From a virus, in the IMG/VR virus record IMGVR_UViG_3300035698_031678, positions 62,001-126,000 of that record: 64,000 nucleotides of DNA; one strand, given 5' to 3'. A program made the translations under genes and the position numbers. Below are positions 41,143-49,029 of this stretch, piece after piece; within the stretch, counting starts at the first letter, position 1, and each line of letters starts with the position of its first letter. The notes beneath the pieces are model-generated. The model saw only the letters and a program-made list of their open reading frames with translations, searched no databases and had not been told where the DNA came from.

Positions 41143-41632
41143 GGGTTAAGACTTCATAATTATATATAAAAGCTTTACCATCAGCTAATAGAAACTCGAA
41201 ATAATTTGCTCTAGGAAATTCTTTCTCTACCGTTTTTATTTGTTTTGTTAGTGATCTAAATTCTCTAATGTTTCTTTTCTCAAAATCTAGTAAATCCATT
41301 TTAGGAAATTCTGTTAAGCCGAAAAAAATGGGGTCTTTGGTCTTATCAAAAACACCAGACATTTCAAATTGATGGCATTCAGGTAATACTTCTACAGTAA
41401 TACTGCTTTTAAAATCAACAAAATTTTCTATCCCAATACCTAAAGCTTCTAGCAAATCATAAGCAAATCTATCATGATTACCATGATATTTTTTAGGTGC
41501 AAAAATACTTTCTGGAGGATTTAAATGATTGAGGGTAACGTAAACCACCTCTTCTTTTCCTATAAGATTTACAGATTTTAAAAAACCATCTGAGGTGTTA
41601 AAATCTAGACCTAATTTTTCTAATTTTCTCAT
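41132..41632 (-). CDS. Hypothetical protein (166 aa)
   Basis: Soluble. LNPPESIFAPKKYHGNHDRF followed by a helix (AYDLLEALGIGIENF) is the most distinctive part. Member of a three-gene leftward run that ends before the portal. No family recognised. Confidence 0.6.
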   Translation of the reverse strand: MRKLEKLGLDFNTSDGFLKSVNLIGKEEVVYVTLNHLNPPESIFAPKKYHGNHDRFAYDLLEALGIGIENFVDFKSSITVEVLPECHQFEMSGVFDKTKDPIFFGLTEFPKMDLLDFEKRNIREFRSLTKQIKTVEKEFPRANYFEFLLADGKAFIYNYEVLTHED

Positions 41633-41634
41633 TG

Positions 41635-41994
41635 TTAATCTCTTTTAATATCGTTTAAATCCATTAATCTTTTCATCAAGTCAACGTTTGATTTTACCAT
41701 TTTAAACCTGTGACCACTAACAAAATATCCCCAACTTTCGTCAGCCAAACAAATAGTTATTGGATCATTCACTTTATCTTCCCATTTTACATCTATGAAA
41801 AAAGTTCTACCAGCAAAATACTGATTTAATGTTCTAAGAACAATACCTAGTTTTATTGTTCTTTTAAGCCTATGCAAAAAATCACCATTGTGATATTCTG
41901 TTATGCTTTTGTCTTTTCCACTAACCATAATAGCATTTTCTAGGAAAGCTTTTATGTACATGGTTGGTTCGGATTCTATTTTTGATTTTGTCAT
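41635..41994 (-). CDS. Hypothetical protein (119 aa)
   Basis: First gene of the three-gene leftward run, 2 bases before the next. Strand-rich C-terminal half (TFFIDVKWEDKVNDPITICL). Upstream lies a 448-base non-coding gap with repeats. No family recognised. Confidence 0.6.
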   Translation of the reverse strand: MTKSKIESEPTMYIKAFLENAIMVSGKDKSITEYHNGDFLHRLKRTIKLGIVLRTLNQYFAGRTFFIDVKWEDKVNDPITICLADESWGYFVSGHRFKMVKSNVDLMKRLMDLNDIKRD

Positions 41995-42152
41995 AGACTA
42001 TTAATAATAATTGAACAAAGTGGTTTCTAAACATACTAAACATATTTAAGATATAGGATTATTTAAAAAAAGAGTATATTTTTTGATAAAAAGAGAAACT
42101 GTTGGTATGTTAATACTAGAAAAATAAAAGGTATTAAAAAGACATATATTTT

Positions 42153-42251
42153 TGTAAAAATGTGTGTATAGAGAATAAAAAGAAAATTGTGGGAAAAATA
42201 TTGTGTAAAAATGTGTGTATAGAGAATAAAAAGAAGATTGTGAGAAAATGT
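42153..42251. repeat. Tandem 51-bp repeat in the non-coding gap (two copies)
   Basis: Two direct copies beginning at 42153 and 42204 share a core of TGTAAAAATGTGTGTATAGA plus AATAAAAAGAA; differences lie near the end of the unit. The motif GTAAAAATGT also appears near 897 and around 47300. The gap (41995-42442) has no convincing gene; the open stretch on the minus strand through the repeat is low-complexity. It may bind a regulator or open easily as an origin, untested. Confidence 0.75.
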
Positions 42252-42312
42252 AAGAAAAAATGTGGGTATGAATTGTAATGAGAAAATTCTGGTAGTTGGA
42301 TTAGGGAATCTA

Positions 42313-42368
42313 TTATGTTGCTATTATCTTTCCTTAATAGGGGTTTGTTCTTCGTCAGAAAGCCAGTT
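42313..42368. repeat. 56-bp exact dispersed repeat, copy 2
   Basis: Identical to 1050-1105 in the same orientation. On the minus strand the frame continues further upstream here than in copy 1: ILKCLNFDRPFSQFNNWLSD and on to EEQTPIKER, then stop. That resembles the end of a gene whose start is missing. Confidence 0.85.
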
Positions 42369-42442
42369 ATTAAATTGAGAGAATGGTCTATCAAAATTTA
42401 GGCATTTTAAAATTCCTTAATATATAAAGTTTAAACCGAAAG

Positions 42443-43090
42443 ATGAGGTTTCCGAGCATACAATTAGAAATAGAGCTGAAAGAAAGAAGTATAACTACAA
42501 TAAGGTATCACAACTTAGAGTGGTTCAAGCAAATATATGTAGACGAAAAGATCCAACCAAGAGATATGCAAAAACCAGAACCGTTTATAGTTGGTAGATG
42601 TTACTCTTTTTTCTATCCAAATCCTAAATATGCTGAAGAATTAGATTTCTATACTACTTTCCCTATAAGTATTTTTATGGGATACAAAAACGACTCTGTC
42701 GGTAACCCCATGATGTTGAATCTACATTTTATACCACCTAAAATAAGAGCTGCAGTACTTGACAAGATATTCGAAATAAACATGAATGACATTGACAGGA
42801 TAGAGTCTGTAATAGTAAAGAACAATGTTTCAGTAAGAAATATTAAAACAGGCTATTCAGACTTAATGAGATATTTGAATACTAGTGGATTTCAATTTGC
42901 CATAAGAAGCTACATACCGACTTTGATAGCCACAGAACCTAAAATTATATCTCATGCAGACCTTTGGAGAGTTCTTACTTATGCTAACCAATTCATGCAA
43001 AAGAAAGATGTTAGAGAGGTTTATAGGCTTTACAAGAATAAACTAGAAGGATATAAAACCTTTAAAAAAGAACCAACTTTAAAACTTTGA
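42443..43090 (+). CDS. Conserved virion protein of large myophages (neck/tail, tentative)
   Basis: 215 residues. VGRCYSFFYPNPKYAEELDF then YTTFPISIFMGY and MMLNLHFIPPKIRAAVLDK follow a pattern (G-R-M/C-Y-x-F-x-Y-x-P-K, Y-x-x-FP, LNLH-x-x-PP-x-x-R) I recall from a structural family in T4-group and other large myophages, often next to tail genes. Exact role is uncertain. An AATATATA box (42419-42426) stands 16 bases before its ATG. Confidence 0.5.
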   Translation: MRFPSIQLEIELKERSITTIRYHNLEWFKQIYVDEKIQPRDMQKPEPFIVGRCYSFFYPNPKYAEELDFYTTFPISIFMGYKNDSVGNPMMLNLHFIPPKIRAAVLDKIFEINMNDIDRIESVIVKNNVSVRNIKTGYSDLMRYLNTSGFQFAIRSYIPTLIATEPKIISHADLWRVLTYANQFMQKKDVREVYRLYKNKLEGYKTFKKEPTLKL

Positions 43091-43096
43091 TAAATA
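43089..43096 (+). promoter_or_regulatory. T4-late-like promoter box GATAAATA
   Basis: GATAAATA overlaps the TGA of the preceding gene and stands three bases (AGT) before the next ATG, the same three-base spacing as at the hub gene. Confidence 0.5.
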
Positions 43097-43099
43097 AGT

Positions 43100-43714
43100 A
43101 TGTTACATTCTCCAAAATCTGATAGTTTCGTATTAATCTTACCAGACAATTTCATATATCCTTCTATCATAGAGAGATATAAGCCTATATTTGATGCTAA
43201 AAATTTTATGTTCAGTAACATCCACGATTTTTTGAACGCAACAGTTACTGGAGTCAATTTTACTGGAATAAAAACCAAAGTTCAAGAACAAACACTTGGT
43301 AAGGAATCTAGAAAGCAAAGATACAGAAGTGGTATAAATGCTAAAGAACAAACAAACAAAGAATTGGTAGTAAATTTTAAAATGACTACAGGTTTTTTGA
43401 ATTACTTCATAATGTTAGATCAGTTGGTACAGTACAATGATAGCACAAATGAAGGTGGTAACCCTAGTCTTGTTGGTAATGACACTTTTCTAAATTCTAT
43501 AACTCTATTGATACTAGGTAATGATGGCAATATATGGTTTGAAAGAATATATGATGGTATAGTAATTAACAGTATAGATGACCTAAATCTTAGTAAAGAA
43601 GCTGTAAAATACAAGAGCTTAGATTTTACTGTTAGATTTGCTTACAATGATTACCAAATAAAGAACAATATCTCTGAAAAAGTTAATAAAATACAAAAAG
43701 AATATAGATACTAA
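43100..43714 (+). CDS. Tail-tube-fold protein
   Basis: 204 residues. The C-terminal half (SITLLILGNDGNIWFERIYD, then SKEAVKYKSLDFTVRFAYND) follows the gp19-type tube fold: strand, D-x-x-G turn, W strand, then a final S-x-D-x-x-V-x-F-x-Y strand. It could be the tube itself, a tube initiator, or a terminator; another tube-fold gene lies at 47.4 kb. It overlaps the gp25-like gene by one base. Confidence 0.5.
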   Translation: MLHSPKSDSFVLILPDNFIYPSIIERYKPIFDAKNFMFSNIHDFLNATVTGVNFTGIKTKVQEQTLGKESRKQRYRSGINAKEQTNKELVVNFKMTTGFLNYFIMLDQLVQYNDSTNEGGNPSLVGNDTFLNSITLLILGNDGNIWFERIYDGIVINSIDDLNLSKEAVKYKSLDFTVRFAYNDYQIKNNISEKVNKIQKEYRY

Positions 43715-44088
43715 TGACTTTTAACTTAGACAATCCAGAAGACTACAATTATGATCCTAAGCAGATCTACACCTCTAACGAGATAGATGAATTTGCTGAA
43801 GAAATTAAAATGATCTTAAATACCCCCAAAGGAAGTGTTTTAGGAGCTGTTAATATGGATGGAGATCTGGAAGAATATATTTGGAAGAATAAAATTAATA
43901 CAAGCATTAGTAGAGATAAAATACTTTCAAATATTGGTGAGTTTTCTAGTAGCTCTGTTGAATTTAATTACTCTGTTACCATACAATTTGCGAAAGGAGT
44001 AAAAAGCGATGTTTGTATAATTAGTATACCTATAAGTCACAGAAAAATACCAGAATTCACTAAAACTCTTAGAATAAGCCTTACTTAG
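43714..44088 (+). CDS. gp25-like baseplate wedge protein
   Basis: 124 residues. EIKMILNTPKGSVLGAVNMD followed by DLEEYIWKNKIN has the gp25/GpW pattern (I-x-x-I-L-x-T-x-x-G-x-x-x-x-x-x-x-x-G-x-D-L-x-x-Y-I). In T4 this protein helps start sheath assembly. The usual lysozyme-like EPR motif is not seen. Ends tail-to-tail with the next gene, sharing TTAG. Confidence 0.6.
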   Translation: MTFNLDNPEDYNYDPKQIYTSNEIDEFAEEIKMILNTPKGSVLGAVNMDGDLEEYIWKNKINTSISRDKILSNIGEFSSSSVEFNYSVTIQFAKGVKSDVCIISIPISHRKIPEFTKTLRISLT

Positions 44089-44462
44089 AATATGTTAACT
44101 TCTATTCTAAGACTATTGTGAGTACTTCCTACAGTAAAACCTTTACTTCTTATATACTCTTTTATTTTAGTTATACTTCCCAAATCATTAGTATTTATAA
44201 AGTGTAATACGTTTCCAACTCTTTTTACTTCTATGTCGAAGTTGAATTTCTCAGCCACTTGATCTCTCAATTTTCTATGAGCCGAAGTCATAAGCTTGTA
44301 TGGCATATTGTAAAATTCTACCACTTTCAAAGCCTTGTCGTATGTTTCCTTGTTGTTGGTAACAAACTTGCCATCTATGGAATCCCATTCAAGACCAATA
44401 TTCTTAATCTCTGCTTGCTCTGTGAATGGGTTTTCTCCACTAACTTTTATAGTGTAATCCAT
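44085..44462 (-). CDS. Hypothetical protein (125 aa)
   Basis: Last gene of the leftward operon that starts with the sigma-factor region. Mixed fold with KEYIRSKGFTVGSTHNSLRI at the end. Overlaps the upstream gene by one base. No family recognised. Confidence 0.6.
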   Translation of the reverse strand: MDYTIKVSGENPFTEQAEIKNIGLEWDSIDGKFVTNNKETYDKALKVVEFYNMPYKLMTSAHRKLRDQVAEKFNFDIEVKRVGNVLHFINTNDLGSITKIKEYIRSKGFTVGSTHNSLRIEVNIF

Positions 44463-44944
44463 TATAGTTTTACCCCTGAAAGATACTTTCTTAGAACTCT
44501 AAGTTGTATTGTGTTGAGATCTGTTGGGATAACTGAAATAGTACATTTCAAATCAAAAGGTATCATAAACAGCTCCTTCTTTAGACTTTTACTTTGTTCT
44601 AAGGTTTCTACTGCTTCTGGAAATTCTGTTTGAACCTCTTTGAACCTTTTCTCAAACATTGGTAAGTCGTTGTAAACCAATTCTTGCTTATCGTTTTTTA
44701 AATAAGTTCCATCTTGATTCTTTGCTGCAAATTCAGAGTTGAGTTCTTTTAGTTTGGCATCATAATCCATCATGGATGGTTCTGACAATACCAATTTGTT
44801 CATATCTTCTCTGAACCTATTTTGCGCTTTGATAATGGATTCTTCCATAACTAAAACACCTTCAGCAATTTTAGTGTTTTCTATATCAGCAAGAACGTTA
44901 AGGTCTTCTAATATCTCGTTTAAATTCTTAAAAAATACTTTCAT
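44462..44944 (-). CDS. Hypothetical coiled-coil protein (160 aa)
   Basis: Mainly helical, with heptad-like stretches (SIIKAQNRFREDMNKLVL and FEKRFKEVQTEFPEAVETLE). Located two bases after the preceding gene in the sigma-factor operon. No family recognised. Confidence 0.6.
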   Translation of the reverse strand: MKVFFKNLNEILEDLNVLADIENTKIAEGVLVMEESIIKAQNRFREDMNKLVLSEPSMMDYDAKLKELNSEFAAKNQDGTYLKNDKQELVYNDLPMFEKRFKEVQTEFPEAVETLEQSKSLKKELFMIPFDLKCTISVIPTDLNTIQLRVLRKYLSGVKL

Positions 44945-44946
44945 AA

Positions 44947-45609
44947 TTATAGTCTTAATCTTTTTTTCGTCAATTCCATTAAACCTACAAACATTGTAAG
45001 TTCTTCTCTATGGATAATATTGTTTTGCAAGTTGTTTTGCATTTCTTCTGAAGTCATTGTTTTAGAATAATACATTTCTTCCTGGTGGTGTTTCCAACCA
45101 TTTACTGTTACTCCCATTCTATGTAACAGTACCGCTTTTTCCATAGTAGTATTAAACTTATTTGCTATAGATTCTATGGGTCTTTCTTTTATGGCTTTTC
45201 TCTGAACTTTGATATTCAAATCTAATTTCCTAATATGGGCTTTCATATTGTCCACTACATCTTCATCATACTCCTTAAGTAGACTACTATTGTAATCGTT
45301 TAAACTAAAAAATACGTTTTTCAGCTTGTCATTGTCAGTTTCATAAGTAGAAAACCATATCCTGGATTCTCTGGATTTTACCAGAGGTAGTGACACTATG
45401 TGTTCTACTACTAAAGACCTAAGCATAAAAGGTGGTTCTATTTCTCCTTTGAATTTGACTACCAGGTCTATATTGTAAAGATCATTTATTTCTAATCTTA
45501 GTATTTCTCCAGTTGCTCCAGATTGCTTAAATATAGAGGAACTAACATCGTAAGTGATGTTAGACCCTATAGCTCTTTTTATTTTTCTAATTCTTTCGTG
45601 AATCTTCAT
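44947..45609 (-). CDS. Hypothetical protein (220 aa)
   Basis: Directly abuts the sigma-factor gene (start at 45609 next to its stop). Basic N-terminus (KIHERIRKIKRAIGSN), strand-rich centre, helical end (MTSEEMQNNLQNNIIHREEL). Possible regulator partner by position only. Confidence 0.6.
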   Translation of the reverse strand: MKIHERIRKIKRAIGSNITYDVSSSIFKQSGATGEILRLEINDLYNIDLVVKFKGEIEPPFMLRSLVVEHIVSLPLVKSRESRIWFSTYETDNDKLKNVFFSLNDYNSSLLKEYDEDVVDNMKAHIRKLDLNIKVQRKAIKERPIESIANKFNTTMEKAVLLHRMGVTVNGWKHHQEEMYYSKTMTSEEMQNNLQNNIIHREELTMFVGLMELTKKRLRL

Positions 45610-46545
45610 TTATACCAGTTCTGTTTCCATTATCTCTCCAAATCTATCAAAATGGTATTTTTTGATTGTTTCTTCGTAATGGGTTTGTGTTGTTAGTATT
45701 CCCAGTTCATTCTTCTCTTGCCAAACACCAACTCTAGTACCATTTTCGTATAGACCTTTTTCCAGGATTACTCCATTGTTGTGTGTTTTGGTGTACTCTC
45801 CATTTAATTTTCCAGAGGTTCTAGAACACATTACCAAACAGTCGCTGCTTATTGTTTCTACTTTACCGTTTATGGTTTTGTCTTCTTGTCTTTTTGATTT
45901 CTCTATTTCGCTTTCTAGTAGTGCTTTGATTTTGGTTCTGGCTCTTCTGTTTCTGCTTGTAATTGTTACTCTACTGTTGATGTTATACTCTTTAGCGATT
46001 TCTTCTGGAGATATTCTTAGTATGATTGCTTTTCTTAGAATCTCGTATTCTTCTCCTTGGTATAGTTCCTTAAGTTTTTCTTCTATGAATTGAGATTGCA
46101 TCACTATATCGCTGTGAAAACATCCTTGTTCTGGTTCTAGCTCTTCTTGCTCGTGATTAGGAATTAGGTTTTCAAATACCTCTGCGCTAGTTTTAGAGTC
46201 TTCGAAGAACATTTCACCTTCTAGGATTTCGTGTCTGTTTTTCTTTTTTCTGTAGGATTGTATTGCTTGGTTTCTAGCGGTAACGAATATCCATGATAGG
46301 AAGCTCTTTTCTGGGTCGAAGATGCTCTCTTCTTTTTTGTTCTTTGTACCTATCCAGATTTTCATTCCTATCTCACTTTTTATGGTGTGGAATATCTCTT
46401 CGTCATTCTTTGTGATAGAACCTATTGCGCTTCTAACTATTGCGCTTAGCTCTTCAAATATTGGAGCGAAGTTCTTCTCGTTCTTGTCGTTGAAGAAAGT
46501 TTCTGCTAGTAATTGAATTTTGTTTTGTTCGTGTTTCTTTGCCAT
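45610..46545 (-). CDS. ECF-like RNA polymerase sigma factor with MORN-like C-terminus
   Basis: 311 residues. Region 2 is at about 24-105 (FDPEKSFLSWIFVTARNQAI then SYRKKKNR), the -10-recognising part of sigma-70 proteins. Region 4 is at about 150-210 (YEILRKAIILRISPEEIAKE followed by a basic helix SRNRRARTKIKALL). Sigma 1 and 3 are missing, as in ECF factors. The last 70 residues hold a MORN/YwqK-like unit (SGKLNGEYTKTHNNG, then GLYENGTRVGVWQEKNELG), unusual on a sigma factor. It could direct host polymerase to the late boxes, as gp55 does in T4; that link is inferred. Transcribed from the GTCAT cassette together with the gene before it. Confidence 0.78.
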   Translation of the reverse strand: MAKKHEQNKIQLLAETFFNDKNEKNFAPIFEELSAIVRSAIGSITKNDEEIFHTIKSEIGMKIWIGTKNKKEESIFDPEKSFLSWIFVTARNQAIQSYRKKKNRHEILEGEMFFEDSKTSAEVFENLIPNHEQEELEPEQGCFHSDIVMQSQFIEEKLKELYQGEEYEILRKAIILRISPEEIAKEYNINSRVTITSRNRRARTKIKALLESEIEKSKRQEDKTINGKVETISSDCLVMCSRTSGKLNGEYTKTHNNGVILEKGLYENGTRVGVWQEKNELGILTTQTHYEETIKKYHFDRFGEIMETELV

Positions 46546-46592
46546 GCCGATTTTTGTTATCTGTTATTAATTGTTACTTTTTCAGTAGGTTT

Positions 46593-47099
46593 CTAGCAAT
46601 AGTTTTTGCTTAGTATTATTTCTTTGTTTTTTGTTCCTTCTATGTAGGCTGTTGTTATGACCGACTTTTCTATTAGAGTCGTTACTAATGCCCCAATTGT
46701 GAAACTGTTCATTTTTTTGGTTACTAGGTGCTTAGCTCTTATTGGCTTAACCCCTTTGTTAACCAGGTTTCTAATTCTTTTAACAAGTATTGTTTGTTTT
46801 GGTGATAACCCAGTAACGTTCTTTTTTACTGTTTTTTTCTTCTTTTCTTCTTTTTTTATCCCACCAAATATTAGTGAACACATCTTAGGGTTTTCTTGGT
46901 TTACTGCTTCTACTACCTTTTCTAATTTACCCTTTTCATCTAGTGTTTCTAGGTATTGCTCAAGGTCTTCTCTAACCTCTGATTCTAACAGTTCGTCAGT
47001 ATCTTCTTTTTTGAATTCCTTCATGTCAATCCAACATCTGAACCACCAAAGTTCAAGAACGTTAAGATTACTTAAATCGTGATTTTTTTGATTTGCCAT
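46593..47099 (-). CDS. Probable DNA-binding protein (168 aa)
   Basis: First gene after regulatory cassette B and upstream of the sigma factor. N-terminal 80 residues acidic and helical; then a lysine-rich linker (KKEEKKKKTVKKN) and a C-terminal part (SPKQTILVKRIRNLVNKGVK, then TIGALVTTLIEKSVI) that looks like a winged helix. It could bind its own operator, an inference from position and fold. Confidence 0.55.
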   Translation of the reverse strand: MANQKNHDLSNLNVLELWWFRCWIDMKEFKKEDTDELLESEVREDLEQYLETLDEKGKLEKVVEAVNQENPKMCSLIFGGIKKEEKKKKTVKKNVTGLSPKQTILVKRIRNLVNKGVKPIRAKHLVTKKMNSFTIGALVTTLIEKSVITTAYIEGTKNKEIILSKNYC

Positions 47100-47300
47100 T
47101 TTCTTGTTTGTTAATTATCGGAATTATTTCCACTTTTATTTTTTCAAAAATCGTTCCGTTTTGTATTTGCGTCATATTGAAATTGCATTTTTTAAGAACG
47201 ACATATATTCAGTATATTATGACGTCAAGTCATGAGCATATGACGTCAAGATTATGACATATTCTTTTTACGACTCGATGTCATGTTATGACATGTCACA
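47100..47300 (-). promoter_or_regulatory. Regulatory cassette: GTCAT motif cluster plus 45-bp core, copy B
   Basis: Leftward copy of the cassette at 21332-21517. The core is 47141-47185. Further from the gene come repeated ATGAC/GTCAT motifs, including the palindrome TGACGTCA twice (around 47219-47226 and 47241-47248). The cassette-to-ATGGC spacing and the ATAATTCCGA block are kept. It drives the sigma-factor operon. The rest of this gap, to 47387, faces the tail-tube gene and contains the box described separately. Confidence 0.7.
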
Positions 47301-47350
47301 CATTTTTACATATTCTTCTTTTTAAAGAAAGTGGAATATATGACTCCAGA

Positions 47351-47358
47351 GCTAAATA
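47351..47358 (+). promoter_or_regulatory. Late-promoter-like variant GCTAAATA
   Basis: GCTAAATA, 29 bases before the tail-tube ATG. The major capsid gene has TCTAAATA at 28 bases, so the two genes expected to need most transcript share an NCTAAATA variant and the same spacing. Confidence 0.35.
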
Positions 47359-47387
47359 CATACATTGTATAAAGTTTTTTTACAATT

Positions 47388-47960
47388 ATGGCAAAGCAAA
47401 ACAAATATCATTTTTCTGGCAGTAAGACTAGCACTGGACTCGATCAACCGCTACATCTTACCAAATGGGTAACAACTTGGATTTTACCTGAAGCTTTAAG
47501 AAAAAAATACGGAAACATCCAAGTAATAGATGAACAAATGCTTAATTTAAGCGGACTTGATCTAGACAAGTTACCTAGTGCATTAGAGCAATTTTACAAA
47601 GGTACTAAAAGGAAATTCATAGGAACTATAGTTGATACTTCTGTAGATCTTACAATGGACTTTGAGTGTAATGTTGATAAAACTACAGGAGAAATTTATC
47701 CTTATGCCTTATTTCGTGATTGGAGTAAGATTTGTTATGATGCAGAAACTGGAACTCAACTTCCCAAAGAAGATTATGTTGGTCAGATAGTAATAGAAGT
47801 TCACAACCTAAAAGGTACTGTTCTCAGAAAAACTGAATTCCCAATAATTTTTCCCCAAGACAAACCCAATGAGTGGAGTCTTAATCGTGTCTCAGATGAG
47901 ATATACAAGTTATCTATGAAATTTCATGCTGAAAATGGGGAACAGAAATTTTCTAAGTAA
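47388..47960 (+). CDS. Tail tube protein (gp19-like)
   Basis: 190 residues. The segment DKTTGEIYPYALFRDWSKIC, then a DYVGQIVIEVHN strand and GTVLRKTEFPIIFP, followed by SDEIYKLSMKFHAENG, fits the gp19 fold (F-x-x-D, helix with DW, yxG strand, D-x-x-G turn, final strands). T4 gp19 is 163 residues. It is the better candidate for the main tube because of the promoter and isolated position; the 43.1 kb gene is the alternative. Confidence 0.6.
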   Translation: MAKQNKYHFSGSKTSTGLDQPLHLTKWVTTWILPEALRKKYGNIQVIDEQMLNLSGLDLDKLPSALEQFYKGTKRKFIGTIVDTSVDLTMDFECNVDKTTGEIYPYALFRDWSKICYDAETGTQLPKEDYVGQIVIEVHNLKGTVLRKTEFPIIFPQDKPNEWSLNRVSDEIYKLSMKFHAENGEQKFSK

Positions 47961-48006
47961 TTAATTTTATTTAACTTATTGTTTAACAGTCTATAAATGT
48001 AAAAAT

Positions 48007-49020
48007 ATGAATGATAGTCGTTATAAGCTATTCACCCCACGTGTAGCTTACAAACCCTTTGAATACCCCCAATTTTACGAAGAAGGTTGGTTACCTCAAT
48101 CTTTAGCTTTTTGGTTACACACTAAGATTCCAATGGCAGAAGATGTAAAAGATTGGAATGAAAATTTAATTCCAGCTGAAAAAAACCTTGTTGGTAAAAT
48201 ATTGCTAGGTTTTGCACAGTCAGAATGCGAAATTGGTGACTATTGGACAACAATGGTAGCACCCTGGTTTCCAAAACACGAGATTAAACACATGGCTATG
48301 GCTTTTGGTTACTTTGAAACCATTCACGCTGCAGCATACTTTTATCTAAATGAAACTTTAGGTTTAGATAAAGACTTCGAATCTTTCATGGAAGATGAAG
48401 CTACTGCTGCTAAAGTCAATAATTTGATAATGGTTAAAGCCGATAAAAAAGGTGACATTAGCAAATTTGACATGGCTCTTTCCTTAGCAACTTTTAGCGC
48501 TTTTGCTGAAGGTGTTTCTTTGTTTAGTTCTTTTGCAATATTGTTATCATTTTCAGACAGAAATCTTCTTTCTGGTATTTGCCAACAAATAACTTGGAGC
48601 GTTAGGGATGAAAGCTTACACTCTAACAAAGGTTGTGATCTTTTTAATTTAATGGTAGAAGAAATACCAGAATTGAGAGAAAACAAGGAATTAGAAGATA
48701 AGATTTACGCTGCTGCTAGAAACACAATGTTACTAGAAACAAATTTTATCGACAAAGCTTTTGGTGAAAGTTCTTTACCGAACTTAACTAAAGAGCAACT
48801 TATTAACTTTATGAAATACAGAGTTAATAATAGATTAATGAAGTTAAATCTTAAGTCTATTTATGACATAGACAAAGATTTGCTAAATGACATGGTTTGG
48901 TTTGATATGGCTATAGGAGGCGTACAGAAACCAGATTTTTTTGCGGTAAGACCTACAGCATATTCTGATTCAAAAGAGAATTGGGATGATATGGATGGGT
49001 TTGATTTAGGAATGGACTAA
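48007..49020 (+). CDS. nrdB: Class I ribonucleotide reductase small subunit
   Basis: 337 residues. The di-iron ligands are all present: Glu73/Glu75 region, Glu104 and His107 in YFETIHAAAY, Glu168 in FAEGVSL, Glu202 and His205 in RDESLHS. Tyr111, four residues after His107, is at the radical position. It generates the tyrosyl radical that NrdA uses to reduce ribonucleotides. A TATAAATG sequence stands about 15 bases before the ATG. nrdA follows after 9 bases. Confidence 0.9.
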   Translation: MNDSRYKLFTPRVAYKPFEYPQFYEEGWLPQSLAFWLHTKIPMAEDVKDWNENLIPAEKNLVGKILLGFAQSECEIGDYWTTMVAPWFPKHEIKHMAMAFGYFETIHAAAYFYLNETLGLDKDFESFMEDEATAAKVNNLIMVKADKKGDISKFDMALSLATFSAFAEGVSLFSSFAILLSFSDRNLLSGICQQITWSVRDESLHSNKGCDLFNLMVEEIPELRENKELEDKIYAAARNTMLLETNFIDKAFGESSLPNLTKEQLINFMKYRVNNRLMKLNLKSIYDIDKDLLNDMVWFDMAIGGVQKPDFFAVRPTAYSDSKENWDDMDGFDLGMD

Positions 49021-49029
49021 TAAAATTTT

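Noticed and set aside
42134-42394. 86-codon open frame on the minus strand across the repeats
   Set aside because: It is low-complexity Phe/His/Leu sequence produced by the T-rich tandem repeat, has no leader or neighbour coupling, and only shares the dispersed repeat with copy 1 in a different context.
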